Shown: positions 23,550 to 33,100 of the stretch, one piece after another
How positions within the stretch are numbered: the first letter of the stretch is position 1
Layout of the letters: each line of letters starts with the position of its first letter
Assembly: GCF_052156535.1 (NCBI RefSeq)
Contig: NZ_JBQKUP010000041.1
Coordinates: 434,001 to 498,000 of the forward strand
Length of the DNA stretch: 64,000 bases
DNA from: Nitrospira_E sp052156535
GTDB lineage: Bacteria > Nitrospirota > Nitrospiria > Nitrospirales > UBA8639
Direction of reading: 5' to 3'
Made by a program: the position numbers and the translations under genes
The notes under the pieces: model-generated
What the model was told of the DNA's origin: nothing
Database searches by the model: none
The model's input: only the letters and a program-made list of their open reading frames with translations

Positions 23550-25862
23550 ATGACACCCACATTTGGACTCGCGCGATCGGTCTTTTTGAGAAAATTCCCG
23601 GTTGCTATCACAGCCATGACCATGATGATACTGGCGTGCACGGTTGGGATGCTGCCCGTGTTCGCTGGCCAACATCCGCATTCTCAAACGCTACGTGGCA
23701 CGGTAGAGGGCAATGGCCATGCGCAACGCGGGTATAAGGTCTCGCTCTATGCGGCTGAGGCAGGCGGCCATGGGAATGGTCAAGTGCTTGGAACGGCTAG
23801 AACCGATGGCGATGGGAAATTCAAGATCCGCTACCGGTTGCCGCATGGTCAGCAATCCGTCCTCTTTGTCATCGCCGAACATGGACCGGTCATGCTGGCC
23901 GGCGTGATTGGAACCGACCATCAGGTTCCCCACGTCGTCCTGGTCAATGAACGCACGACGGTTGCCAGCGGAACCGCTTTTGCTCAATTCGTCGATGGAC
24001 GGAATATTCACGGCAACACCTACGGCATGATCAACGCCGTCAAGATGGCGGAGAACATGGCCAATCCGGAGACCGGAGACATTGGCGAGGTGCTCTTCAA
24101 TAAACCAAACGGAACCGAGACGTCGACATATCCGACCTTCAATTCCCTCACCAACGTAATTGCGGGCTGTGTAGGTGATGACGCCAACTGTCAGGCACTG
24201 TTTGAGGCGACGACACCGGAGGGTGGACCCGCGCCGACCACAGTATTGCAAGCTGTCGCCAACATTGCCAAATACCCGTCGTATCCAGGTTATCCGACAG
24301 ACACGGATGATCCGCTGTATCAGTTGTCGCTATTGGACCCGGTCAATCAGCCGGCCTTGACGTCACGTCCGACGAGTTGGCTGTTGTTCATCAAATTCAA
24401 CGGGGGACAGCACAACATCTATGATCCGTTCAACCTCATGAGCGGCCCTGGCCAAATCGCCTTTGACGAAGGCGGGTTCGCCTGGATCAACGATAACTAT
24501 CGTCCGACATTCTCAAATGAAATTGCCTGTGCCGGCCAGCGCTTGATTAAACTGTATCCCTGGGGTGAGACCTTCCCCGGATCGCCGTACTTCGGCGGCG
24601 GTCTCAGCGGGGTGGGGTTCGGTATTACACTCGACCCGCACGGCAAGGTCTGGGTGGGCAATTTTGGATTTGAGGCACCGGCCTGTGCGGATACCACCGT
24701 CGACCCCATGCCTGATCCGCTTTTAAAAATACCGGCCGCGCATGACAGCGTCTCGGTTTTCCGTCCCGATGGCAGTTCGATCTCCGGCTTTGATGGATTC
24801 AGTGTGGGCCATATCTGGTGGCCACAGGCCACCGTATCGGACAAGAAAGGGAACATCTGGCTAGCCAACTGCGGAAACGACACGGTCACCTTTATCCCGC
24901 ATGGCAAGGCTTCGCATGCAAGGAATATTGTGCTTCCAGGCGGACGGGGAGCAGCCGGCAACTTCACCCCGTCTATCCCGGATACGGAGCCGAATTCGGA
25001 TGCGCCACTTCTTAAACCGTTTGCAATCGCGATCGATCCGAAGGGCCGTGCGTGGGTAACCGCCAACCAGGCAGAATATGTCCATCCAGGCACGGATGAT
25101 CCGAGCGAGGCGGTTGGCGGCGTGTACCGTATTTCCTCCGATGGCACCGTGGAAACCTTATCGAACCTCGACGCCAACAACGTCCCGGTGTTGTCATGGC
25201 CGATGGGAATTTCCGGCGACAGCAAGGGAAACATGTGGGTCTCGAACTCCAATTCGGTGAAAGTTCCCTGCGTCGACCCACTCGACCCCCAAGACGGAGA
25301 GCAGGGTCCCTCCATCACGCTGTATCCCGCTGATGACATTGCTCCTACTGTATACACTGGTGGCGGTCTTACCGTTCCCTGGGGCAACGCGGTCGACGGG
25401 AACGACACGCTATGGGTGTTTAATTTTGGCCAGAAACCTACCCGCGACGTCGATGAAAACACTGTGTGGCCGGATACGCCGCTCTCGCATTTCTGTGGTG
25501 CGGATCCCGGCAAATGCCCGTTAAATAAAAGGAAGGGTGACCCCATTTCACCGCCCACCGGGTACGTGAGTGATGCGTTGGACCGGATTACGGGCGGTGG
25601 TATCGATCCGTCCGGAAACGTCTGGCTCCTCAACAATTGGAAAAAAACCGGTCCTTACGGGCCGGTCTATAACACCAATCCGGGTGGCAATTCGTTCGTG
25701 ATCGTTCCGGGCGCCGCCGGACCCGTGAAGACACCGCTCATCGGACCGCCGCAATCATTTGACCAAACAGGCCACCGAAGGGACCGGCGAAACGGCCACA
25801 GGAGAGACCACCGATATGGCCATCGGGACCATTCACCTTACGGAGGGCCTGATCGGGATTGA
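23550..25862 (+). CDS. Large exported NHL/Vgb-like beta-propeller protein
   Basis: 770 residues. Signal peptide about 1-40 (hydrophobic ITAMTMMILACTVGMLPVFA). A carboxypeptidase-regulatory-like beta domain follows (about 45-130: LRGTVEGNGHAQRGYKVSLYAAE). From about 280 to 720 at least six blades with the G.(V/I/M)W(V/L).N motif are seen: GKVWVGNFGF, GNIWLANCGN, GRAWVTANQ, GNMWVSNSN, DTLWVFNFGQ, GNVWLLNNWK. This fits an NHL or streptogramin-lyase-type propeller. The last 30 residues are a His/Arg/Asp-rich tail, possibly metal- or polyanion-binding. AAAGGAGGT precedes the start. Probably periplasmic or surface-exposed; enzymatic function unproven. Confidence 0.75.
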   Translation: MTPTFGLARSVFLRKFPVAITAMTMMILACTVGMLPVFAGQHPHSQTLRGTVEGNGHAQRGYKVSLYAAEAGGHGNGQVLGTARTDGDGKFKIRYRLPHGQQSVLFVIAEHGPVMLAGVIGTDHQVPHVVLVNERTTVASGTAFAQFVDGRNIHGNTYGMINAVKMAENMANPETGDIGEVLFNKPNGTETSTYPTFNSLTNVIAGCVGDDANCQALFEATTPEGGPAPTTVLQAVANIAKYPSYPGYPTDTDDPLYQLSLLDPVNQPALTSRPTSWLLFIKFNGGQHNIYDPFNLMSGPGQIAFDEGGFAWINDNYRPTFSNEIACAGQRLIKLYPWGETFPGSPYFGGGLSGVGFGITLDPHGKVWVGNFGFEAPACADTTVDPMPDPLLKIPAAHDSVSVFRPDGSSISGFDGFSVGHIWWPQATVSDKKGNIWLANCGNDTVTFIPHGKASHARNIVLPGGRGAAGNFTPSIPDTEPNSDAPLLKPFAIAIDPKGRAWVTANQAEYVHPGTDDPSEAVGGVYRISSDGTVETLSNLDANNVPVLSWPMGISGDSKGNMWVSNSNSVKVPCVDPLDPQDGEQGPSITLYPADDIAPTVYTGGGLTVPWGNAVDGNDTLWVFNFGQKPTRDVDENTVWPDTPLSHFCGADPGKCPLNKRKGDPISPPTGYVSDALDRITGGGIDPSGNVWLLNNWKKTGPYGPVYNTNPGGNSFVIVPGAAGPVKTPLIGPPQSFDQTGHRRDRRNGHRRDHRYGHRDHSPYGGPDRD

Positions 25863-26417
25863 TAATTATGATACCCGACAGCGCCATAACCTAAAATGAA
25901 ATTTTACCGTCGTTGTGTATCGTCGTGTGGCGGTGCTCTCCCCCATTTAACCGTGGGGTAGGGTACCGCTGTTCTGGCGTGCCAGCTCTCTTCTCCCATT
26001 AGTTGATGGCATGTCCTGCTGCCGCTTGATGCCACCATTTTCTGTGCTCATGACACATGCTTCTGCCCTCGCTTTTCAATAAGCCTGCCCACTCTTGCAG
26101 ATTCGAGGAAATTTTCTGTGAAGCCTCCCGCCTCAATGTGTTTGCTCAGAGAATGTTTTCCATGTGTGTGACCGTCAGCTTGTGAGTGTTCGCAGGCTGG
26201 TGAACGGGCTTTGGCGAACATCCGCGGTTTTTTATGCTGAACAATAGGAAGATGCCGTGAGAATGACGACATATTTCAGCGCTATATGCTCTGCCAAATT
26301 TTTTGACAAAAAATAGGGGAAATGGTACCAAAAGCGAAATGTATGTCTCTTGAGGTTGTTATCGCCGACCATTCAAAAAGAACATTTTTTTCACCTCATC
26401 ATCACGGAGAGTATGTC
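25863..26417. other. Intergenic region before the duplicated cassette, no gene recognised
   Basis: 555 bases. TGTTCGC at about 26188 and GCGAACA at about 26215 are inverted arms of a hairpin, followed by CCGCGGTTTTTT, a possible terminator for the propeller gene. The in-frame extension 26322-26417 upstream of the next gene has no signal-peptide logic and is treated as noncoding leader. Confidence 0.4.
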
Positions 26418-28133
26418 ATGCACACCTGGATGTTTTCGGGTATGGGGCTCATGTTCGTTTCGTGTATTTTGGGCACGGTCAGCGCACTGGCACCTCCGTC
26501 GGCAAGCGCGCAAGCCACCGACACGTCCCCGGCCGGTATGGTTGCGTTCTTTCCGCAAAGCCAATGTCCGACTGGATGGGAGCCAGCGCCCTATGCACAG
26601 GGACGGCTCCTGCTCGGCGTGACCGACCTCACGACCTACGATCTGGCGAAAACGGTCGGCACCCCCCTGACAAATCTCCAGGCCCCCGTACACCAGCATC
26701 CGTTCACCGCAGACCTCAACCTCAGCGAAAAACACTTGTCAGGCGGCGACTGCGGCTGCTGTACAGGTAACGCTGTGCACAAGAGCGACAGTAGCCATAA
26801 CTACACGGTCAAGGGACCGACCCAGAATGGCGGTTCCTCGGATCTTCCCCTATTCCAGATTCTTGCGTGCGAGAAGAAGGACAGCGAACAATCCCCCCCA
26901 CCGACAGACGATTACGGCACCTCCTCCCTGGCCTTCTTTAATCTTCAATCCTGTCCGGCCAACTGGCAGCCGGCCGTTGGATATCCCCAAGGGTATCAGG
27001 TAACGTGGAACGGATCCCAGAACTACAAGGTTGTAATCATCTTCGACGGGACGGATAGTGACAAGGATGGTGTTCTGAGGGGACGTGGTTCCGACCCATC
27101 AAAGATCGCAGGAGGCAAAACGAACGAACTAAACTTTTGGAACATGGTCGTGTTTCAGAATAATCAAAAAAAGGTCGCATTCACGTGGAACACACAAAAG
27201 TCCCGCCCCGATTTCAACTTCAATTACACCATTGCCACCAAAGAAGTATCTGCCACGGTGCAGTTCTCTGAAGAAAGCGGTCTGAACGTCGGCATGCCGG
27301 GAACGGGTAACACTGACTATAACTTTTTCTCGAATCAAGCAGCCGGCAATCTCTGGCTCGTCCATGCAGGAAAAACCGATTCTCCCGTCAAGGGTCCGCT
27401 GGGAAACACTCAATTCACGGAGAGCACCCCTTCGTCCACCGTGGACGGCTATTTCGTCATGCCCTTCGAAGCGCCCCCGGAGGGAACCGTCGGAACCCTG
27501 GTTGGCAATCCCTATGGGAACGGCGAGCAGCGAACACATAGCCACCCGCTGACCTCCAGCATTAGTCTGGGCTCGTATGAATACGAGAAGTTTCTAGGCG
27601 GTTGCAGCAACCTGACCAGCGACGGATCGCACAGTTTCACCGGGACAACCGAGGCGGATTTTGACAATGTTCCCTATGCACAGCTTCTTCTGTGCGAGCG
27701 GGAACCAAACTTTTCAAGCGCGAACCCGCCCTCCGTCCCATCCGACATCGTGACGTTTTATGCAAGTCAGAATTGTCCCTATCCCTGGAAGTCGAGCGCG
27801 ACAGGGACCGGCCGCTTTCTGGTCGGTCTCCCTGATGAGGGCACCCCCAACGAGGCTTTCGGCAGTGGCACACCGCTCACGTCTCCCGGGACCAGGGTTA
27901 CGCATACCCATGGCTTGAAAGGATCGGTTACGCTGAGCGACAAACAGCAAGTTGCCCTCGCTAAAGGGTCCAACTCAGGCAAATTCGGCACGACCGGTAC
28001 CTATACTTACGGCGGTACCACCAACCCGGGCGACTTCGACTTGCCCTACCTCACGACGGCAAACTGCCAGCCCTGTATAGGACCCAATGATGCGAATCCG
28101 GTCTGCCATGAACAGGTGCAGGGAAAACAATAG
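26418..28133 (+). CDS. Secreted tail-collar-like protein, copy 1
   Basis: 571 residues from ATG 26418 after GGAGAG; this start gives a clean signal peptide (MFSGMGLMFVSCILGTVSALAP, cleavage near ASA-QA). Three related modules share F(F/Y)..SQ.CP..W, a GR(L/F)L(L/V)G strand, a GTPLT turn and an H-x-H motif: FFPQSQCPTGWEPAPYAQGR (about 43), SCPANW...HSHPLTSS (about 210-380) and FYASQNCPYPWKSSATGTGR (about 455). This resembles phage tail-collar/short-fibre knobs. A 140-residue insert with a DGTDSDKDGVLRGRG acidic stretch, possibly Ca-binding, lies in module 2. The paralogue is at 28378. Function unknown. Confidence 0.75.
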   Translation: MHTWMFSGMGLMFVSCILGTVSALAPPSASAQATDTSPAGMVAFFPQSQCPTGWEPAPYAQGRLLLGVTDLTTYDLAKTVGTPLTNLQAPVHQHPFTADLNLSEKHLSGGDCGCCTGNAVHKSDSSHNYTVKGPTQNGGSSDLPLFQILACEKKDSEQSPPPTDDYGTSSLAFFNLQSCPANWQPAVGYPQGYQVTWNGSQNYKVVIIFDGTDSDKDGVLRGRGSDPSKIAGGKTNELNFWNMVVFQNNQKKVAFTWNTQKSRPDFNFNYTIATKEVSATVQFSEESGLNVGMPGTGNTDYNFFSNQAAGNLWLVHAGKTDSPVKGPLGNTQFTESTPSSTVDGYFVMPFEAPPEGTVGTLVGNPYGNGEQRTHSHPLTSSISLGSYEYEKFLGGCSNLTSDGSHSFTGTTEADFDNVPYAQLLLCEREPNFSSANPPSVPSDIVTFYASQNCPYPWKSSATGTGRFLVGLPDEGTPNEAFGSGTPLTSPGTRVTHTHGLKGSVTLSDKQQVALAKGSNSGKFGTTGTYTYGGTTNPGDFDLPYLTTANCQPCIGPNDANPVCHEQVQGKQ

Positions 28134-28180
28134 AAATTCCCAACTTTCACAAGTCTTTTTTGGGAACTTAAGGAGGGGAC

Positions 28181-28390
28181 ATGACGGCAGCGATCACGAA
28201 CATCACCATCGGCGTGAATCTCATCGACGATTACTTGTTGACCCAGGAAGCACCGGTCCTCCATGCGCTCACGCGGAATCTGTTTGCGGTGGTGCAAAAT
28301 CCGGCCAGTCACGAGCCCACCAGCGAACTATGGCCACTCAACGGGGGCTGGGAGCCGGTCCACTTGGAGAGTATGTCATGCAGACCTTGA
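28181..28390 (+). pseudogene. Truncated 5' copy of the 1254-residue gene
   Basis: The first about 61 codons (to 28365) match the start of the gene at 30141 almost residue for residue (MTAAITNITIGVNLIDDYLL, LTRNLFAVVQNPASH), with the same AAGGAGG-type ribosome binding site. The match ends exactly at the duplication junction, after which the frame runs 8 codons into the next gene and stops. It is a by-product of the tandem duplication; a 69-residue peptide could still be made. Confidence 0.88.
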
Positions 28391-30093
28391 TGTTTTCGCC
28401 TATGGGGCTCATGTTCGTTTCGTGTATTTTGAGCACGGTCAGCGCACTGTCACCTCCGTCGGCAATCGCGCAAGCCACCGACACGTCCCCGGCCGGTATG
28501 GTCGCGTTCTTTCCGCAAAGCCAATGTCCGACTGGATGGGAGCCTGCGCCCTACGCACAGGGTCGGCTCCTGCTCGGCGCAACTGACCTCACGACCTATG
28601 ATCTGGCGAAAACGGTCGGCACTCCCCTGACGAACCTCCAAGCCCCTGTGCACCAGCATGCCTTTACGGTTCCGCTCGACCTTGCCAAAAAAGATCTCAA
28701 TAATGGGGACTGCGGGGGGAGCACGTGCAATTGCCAGCATAAGAGCGACGGTTCCCATAAGTACACTGTGATGGGGACGACACTGAATGGAGGGTCCTCC
28801 GACCTTCCGCTGTTCCAAATGCTGGCCTGCGAGAAAAAGGCCAGCGGTCAATCTCCGCCTCCGACCGACGGCTATGGAACCTCGGCGTTGGCTTTCTTTA
28901 GTCTCCAGTCCTGTCCGGCCAACTGGCAGCCGGCCGTCGGGTATCCTCAAGGGTATCAGGTAACGTGGAACGGACCTCAGAACTACAAGGTGGTGATTAC
29001 CTTTGACGGGACGGATAGTGACAAGGATGGTGTTCTGAGGGGACGTGGCTCCGACCCGTCGAAGATCGCGGGAGGCAAAACGAACGAGTTGGATGTTTGG
29101 AACATGGTCGTGTTTCAAAATAATCAAAAAATCGCCACTTTCTCTTGGAATACACAAAAATCCCGTTCTGATTTCAATTTCAACTATGCCCTTGCCAGCA
29201 AGGAAGTGTACGCCACCGTTCAGTTCTCTGAAGAAAACGGACTGAACGTCGGCATGCCGGGAACGGGTAACACTGACTACAACTTCTTCTCGAATCAAGC
29301 AGTCGGCAATCTCTGGCTCGTCCATGCAGGAAAAACCGATTCTCCCGTCAAGGGTCCGCTGGGAAACACTCAATTCACGGAGAACACTCCCACATCCACG
29401 GTTGACGGCTATTTCGTCATGCCGTTCGAAGCGCCCCCGGACGGAACCGTCGGAACCCTGGTTGGGAATCCCTATGGGAATGGTGAGCAGCGCTCGCATA
29501 GCCATGCTCTCACCTCAAGTATCAACCTGGACTCGTATCAATTTGAGAAAGTGTTGGGGAGCTGCAGTGCATTGACCGCTTCCGGTGCGCACAGTTTCAG
29601 CGGGTCGACCGATACGGCCTTCAACAATATTCCCTATACACAACTCCTGCTCTGTGAGCGGGAGCCCAACTTCTCCACACCCAATCCACCCCCGGTTCCG
29701 TCCGACATTGTAACGTTTTATGCAAGCCAGAATTGTCCGTATCCCTGGAAATCGAGTGCGACAGGCACGGGCCGCTTTCTCGTCGGCCTGCCTGATGGGG
29801 GAACCCCGAACGAAGGCTTCGGCAGCGGCACTCCACTCACGTCTCCCGGCACCAGGATTCCACATACGCATGGCCTGAAAGGATCGGTCAAGCTGGACGA
29901 TGTCCAGCATGTTGCTCTCGCCAAAGGGAGCAACTCACCCCATTTCGGTACGGCCGGGACCTACGACTATGGCGGGTCGACCGATCCGGCGAATTTCAAT
30001 GTGCCCTACCTGACGACGGCGAACTGCCAGCCCTGTATAGGGCCCAATGATGCGAATCCGGTCTGCCACGAACAGGTGCAGGGAAAGCAATAG
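28378..30093 (+). CDS. Secreted tail-collar-like protein, copy 2
   Basis: 571 residues, identical length to copy 1 and aligned without gaps over nearly all of it. Signal peptide MFSPMGLMFVSCILSTVSALSP. The same three modules with CP..W, GR.L.G and H-x-H motifs, and the same DGTDSDKDGVLRGRG acidic stretch, are kept. Differences cluster in exposed-looking parts, such as the Cys-rich patch near 110 (DCGGSTCNCQH versus DCGCCTGNAVH) and about 370-400. Both copies remain open, which suggests both are under selection. It directly precedes the 1254-residue gene (47-base gap), so the two may be co-expressed. Confidence 0.75.
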   Translation: MQTLMFSPMGLMFVSCILSTVSALSPPSAIAQATDTSPAGMVAFFPQSQCPTGWEPAPYAQGRLLLGATDLTTYDLAKTVGTPLTNLQAPVHQHAFTVPLDLAKKDLNNGDCGGSTCNCQHKSDGSHKYTVMGTTLNGGSSDLPLFQMLACEKKASGQSPPPTDGYGTSALAFFSLQSCPANWQPAVGYPQGYQVTWNGPQNYKVVITFDGTDSDKDGVLRGRGSDPSKIAGGKTNELDVWNMVVFQNNQKIATFSWNTQKSRSDFNFNYALASKEVYATVQFSEENGLNVGMPGTGNTDYNFFSNQAVGNLWLVHAGKTDSPVKGPLGNTQFTENTPTSTVDGYFVMPFEAPPDGTVGTLVGNPYGNGEQRSHSHALTSSINLDSYQFEKVLGSCSALTASGAHSFSGSTDTAFNNIPYTQLLLCEREPNFSTPNPPPVPSDIVTFYASQNCPYPWKSSATGTGRFLVGLPDGGTPNEGFGSGTPLTSPGTRIPHTHGLKGSVKLDDVQHVALAKGSNSPHFGTAGTYDYGGSTDPANFNVPYLTTANCQPCIGPNDANPVCHEQVQGKQ

Positions 30094-30140
30094 AAAATCC
30101 CAACTCACAATAATCTCTTTAGCGATCAAAAGGAGCGGAC

Positions 30141-33100
30141 ATGACGGCAGCGATCACGAACATCACCATCGGCGTGAATCTCATCGACGATTATTTGTTG
30201 ACCCAGGAAGCGCCGGTCTCCAATGCGCTCACGCGGAATCTGTTTGCGGTGGTGCAAAATCCGGCCAGTCACGATCCCACGAGCGAACTGTTGACGCTCG
30301 ACGGGGCCGGGGAGCCGGTCCACTTCTATCCGGACCCCACGTCCCAATCGGGTTGGGTGACCGTGAAGCTCGGGGTCAAGGCTCCGGCCAATACCGGTCC
30401 CTGCCATCGCCTCCTGGGGTTCTACCACCAGGGCACCCTCAACGCCCTCTGCTACTACCCCTTGCCGAAGGGCGGCAGCAGCGCGGTGTGGATGCAGTCG
30501 TCTACTCCCGGCACCTGGGAGCCTGCCTCATTGTCCGCCACGGCAAAGAACTGGATCGGGTACACCTTTCAGACGGATCAGTATGTGGACGCCGCCGGCC
30601 ATGCCTATTTGTACGGGGTCACGGGCAACGTCACCCCCCACTCCTTCTTCGTCCTGACCTACTCCACCAACCCGCAAACCGGCGCTCCACAATGGATGCC
30701 GATCGCCGAGCGCTATCCTTCCCAGTTCACGCCTGAAATTTCAGACCCGGATACTGCGGCCTTTCGCCTCACCGAAGGGACGGGCGGAAGCGGGACGGTC
30801 ACGGTCCTCTGGGTCGACGGCAGCAACATCTCCCATGAGGACGCGACCGTGACCTGGTCGCAACAAAACAATCAACAGACGGCCACGTTTACCTGGAGCG
30901 AGCAATCCTCCACGTTTAATCCCGGGAAAGGCCCGCTGACCGCCGACAATCTCTATGCGGTCCCCGGCGAGCTGGGTAGCGGGCATGTGCTGCTGCTCGA
31001 TGCCACCAACACGCTCTGGCTGGTGGAGAATTTCTATGCCGCGCAGCCGTCGATTACGCAGTTGACCGGGCTTGCGAGTCAACCGAAGAGCGCGACGGCG
31101 GTGGGGGTGGGCGTCGACAGCAGCCAGACCGTGACCATCTTTGCCATTGAACCGGGCAGCGATTATCTGTGGTATCTCCAGCAGACGGGCAGTGGCTCGC
31201 TCACCTTCGGCAGTTGGGTGCAGTTGGGCGGTACGCTGCTTACGCTTAATTGTCCGGCATACATGCGGGCGGGGCCGGAGTTGTTCTCGGCCGGACTCGC
31301 GACGGATCCACAGTCAGGCGCGAGCGCCCCTGCGGTCTTTCACATGGATCAGAATCTGCCCGGCGGGCCCCAGGGCCCTGGCGATTCCCCAGGCACGCAG
31401 GTCTGGTCAACCCGCAAGGTCTCCGCGCCGCCGGCGCCGGCCAATACGACGCCGACTCAAACGGCCACGTATTCCATGGAGCTGGCGGGGTTTGATGCCG
31501 GCAACAATCCTGTCGCGGCCGGCACGGTTACGGTCACGGCCGATCAGGCAGTCACCGTGGTCTGGAACAGTTATGCCTATCACATCAGCCCCACCACGCC
31601 GCTCACGGTGGAGCTGGACGGCGCGGGGCAGGCCACGGTCCTTTATGAAGCGGTGGGCCTGACGCCGCCGGTCATCACCTTCACCGCCGTGGATACCGGC
31701 AACACCATCACCGGGTCGCGGTGGTGCCGGGGCGATGTGGTCCAGTACATTGAAGCCCTGGACGGGACGCCCCTGGCGCCGCTGCCGGACTCGGTGACCC
31801 CCCAACTGCAAACGGTGACCGGCACGGACCTGATCAACCAAGGGTTGACGGGGGGCGGTTACCAGCAAACCGGCCCTGCCAACACCGCTGCGCAGGCCAT
31901 CAATTCCGCGGGGAATTGGATGAACCAAAATCCGGCAGACTCCACCGGGCAGGGGACCATCGACCTGAGCCAGATTAAGACGCCGCATTGGGAGATCGAC
32001 TTCACCCATCCGGAGGGTCCGCGGTTCCGCGTGCTCACCGAGGAGGAGGCGCGTGATCTGTTGAACAATCGGCGCACCACGGGCCAGCTGGGCTCTTTCG
32101 GCAGCGTTTTCGGGGATGTGGCGCATTTCTTCAAGCACGAGTTCGATCAGCTGACCTATTTTGCCGCCACGGTTACCGACGATGTGTTGAATATCGTCTT
32201 CAATGATTTGGAGCCGTTTGTCATCTCGACCATCAAGCAAGCGGGCGCGGCGCTCGAAACGATCTTCTCGAAAATCCGGCAGCTCGCGGACGAGATCTAC
32301 AAGGTCCTTCAGGAAGTCATCGCCTGGTTGAAAATGCTCTTTGATTGGGACGATATTCTTAATACGCATAATGTGATCAAAGAATGCGTCACCCAGACGT
32401 TGATCAACATGAATAACTCCATCGAGTACGCCCAAACACTCGTCGACAGTGAATTCGCAACGTTGCAGGCGGAAGTGAAGACTGTCTTCCAAAATCTCGA
32501 ATCAAACTTTGAATCGGTCCAGGGACAGTCCTACAACGATTTTGTCAACAGCACGTCGGGGAGTCAGAATACCTTGGCTGGAACGACCACCCAAAACACG
32601 CAGAAACAGCATGCTTCCAAATGCCAATACGTGTACAGCCGGTCGAAACCCTCGTTCAGTGGCAACGGTGCAACCGCGATGGCACTGCAAGGCTTTGGGG
32701 GAACGCCAGGAAATACCGACCCGACGACAGTCATCACGGATGCGGTCAAACAGTACATCTATAGCGGAAATACCTCCGATCAGAATACTCAGACGTTCAA
32801 TGCCACCAGTGGCAAATTGCAGGATTTCGTCACCGGAAAAATCACCGATCCCAGTAGCTTCTTTGATCTGATTATTCTTGATTTGCTGACGGCAGCGGAA
32901 GATCTCGTTCTTTTTATTATGGACGGGATTGAATACGTCATTAATGCGATCCTCTCCTTGGCCTCCTCGGCGATCGAGGCGTTTACGGCAATGATCACGG
33001 CAAGCATCGACATTCCGATCATCACGTGGCTGTGGAAGAACGTGATCACGAAGGGGGACGCGTTCACCTTACTCGATCTGCTTTGTCTCATCTTTGCGGT

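Larger units (their letters stand above)
26406..30325. repeat. Tandem duplication, two units of 1960 bp
   Basis: Unit 1 is 26406-28365 and unit 2 is 28366-30325. The start codons of the two 571-residue genes (26418, 28378) and of the following frame (28181, 30141) are all separated by exactly 1960 bases. Unit 1 begins GGAGAGTATGTCATGCA and so does unit 2. The shared right end is CCGGTCCACTT, after which unit 1 joins the second unit while unit 2 continues into the intact large gene. The copies have diverged at many codons, so the event is not recent. Confidence 0.93.

Noticed and set aside
24497..25636. 379-codon minus-strand open frame inside the propeller gene
   Set aside because: It is antisense to a gene with a signal peptide and repeating blade motifs; Pro/Ser-rich content is typical of shadow frames.
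26322..26417. 32-residue extension of the first collar-like protein
   Set aside because: The internal ATG at 26418 has a GGAGAG site and a clean signal peptide. The second copy has the same start at the same 1960-base offset, with unrelated sequence in front.
31407..32492. 361-codon minus-strand open frame inside the 1254-residue gene
   Set aside because: Arg/Gly-rich antisense shadow of a higher-GC gene, with no recognisable motif.
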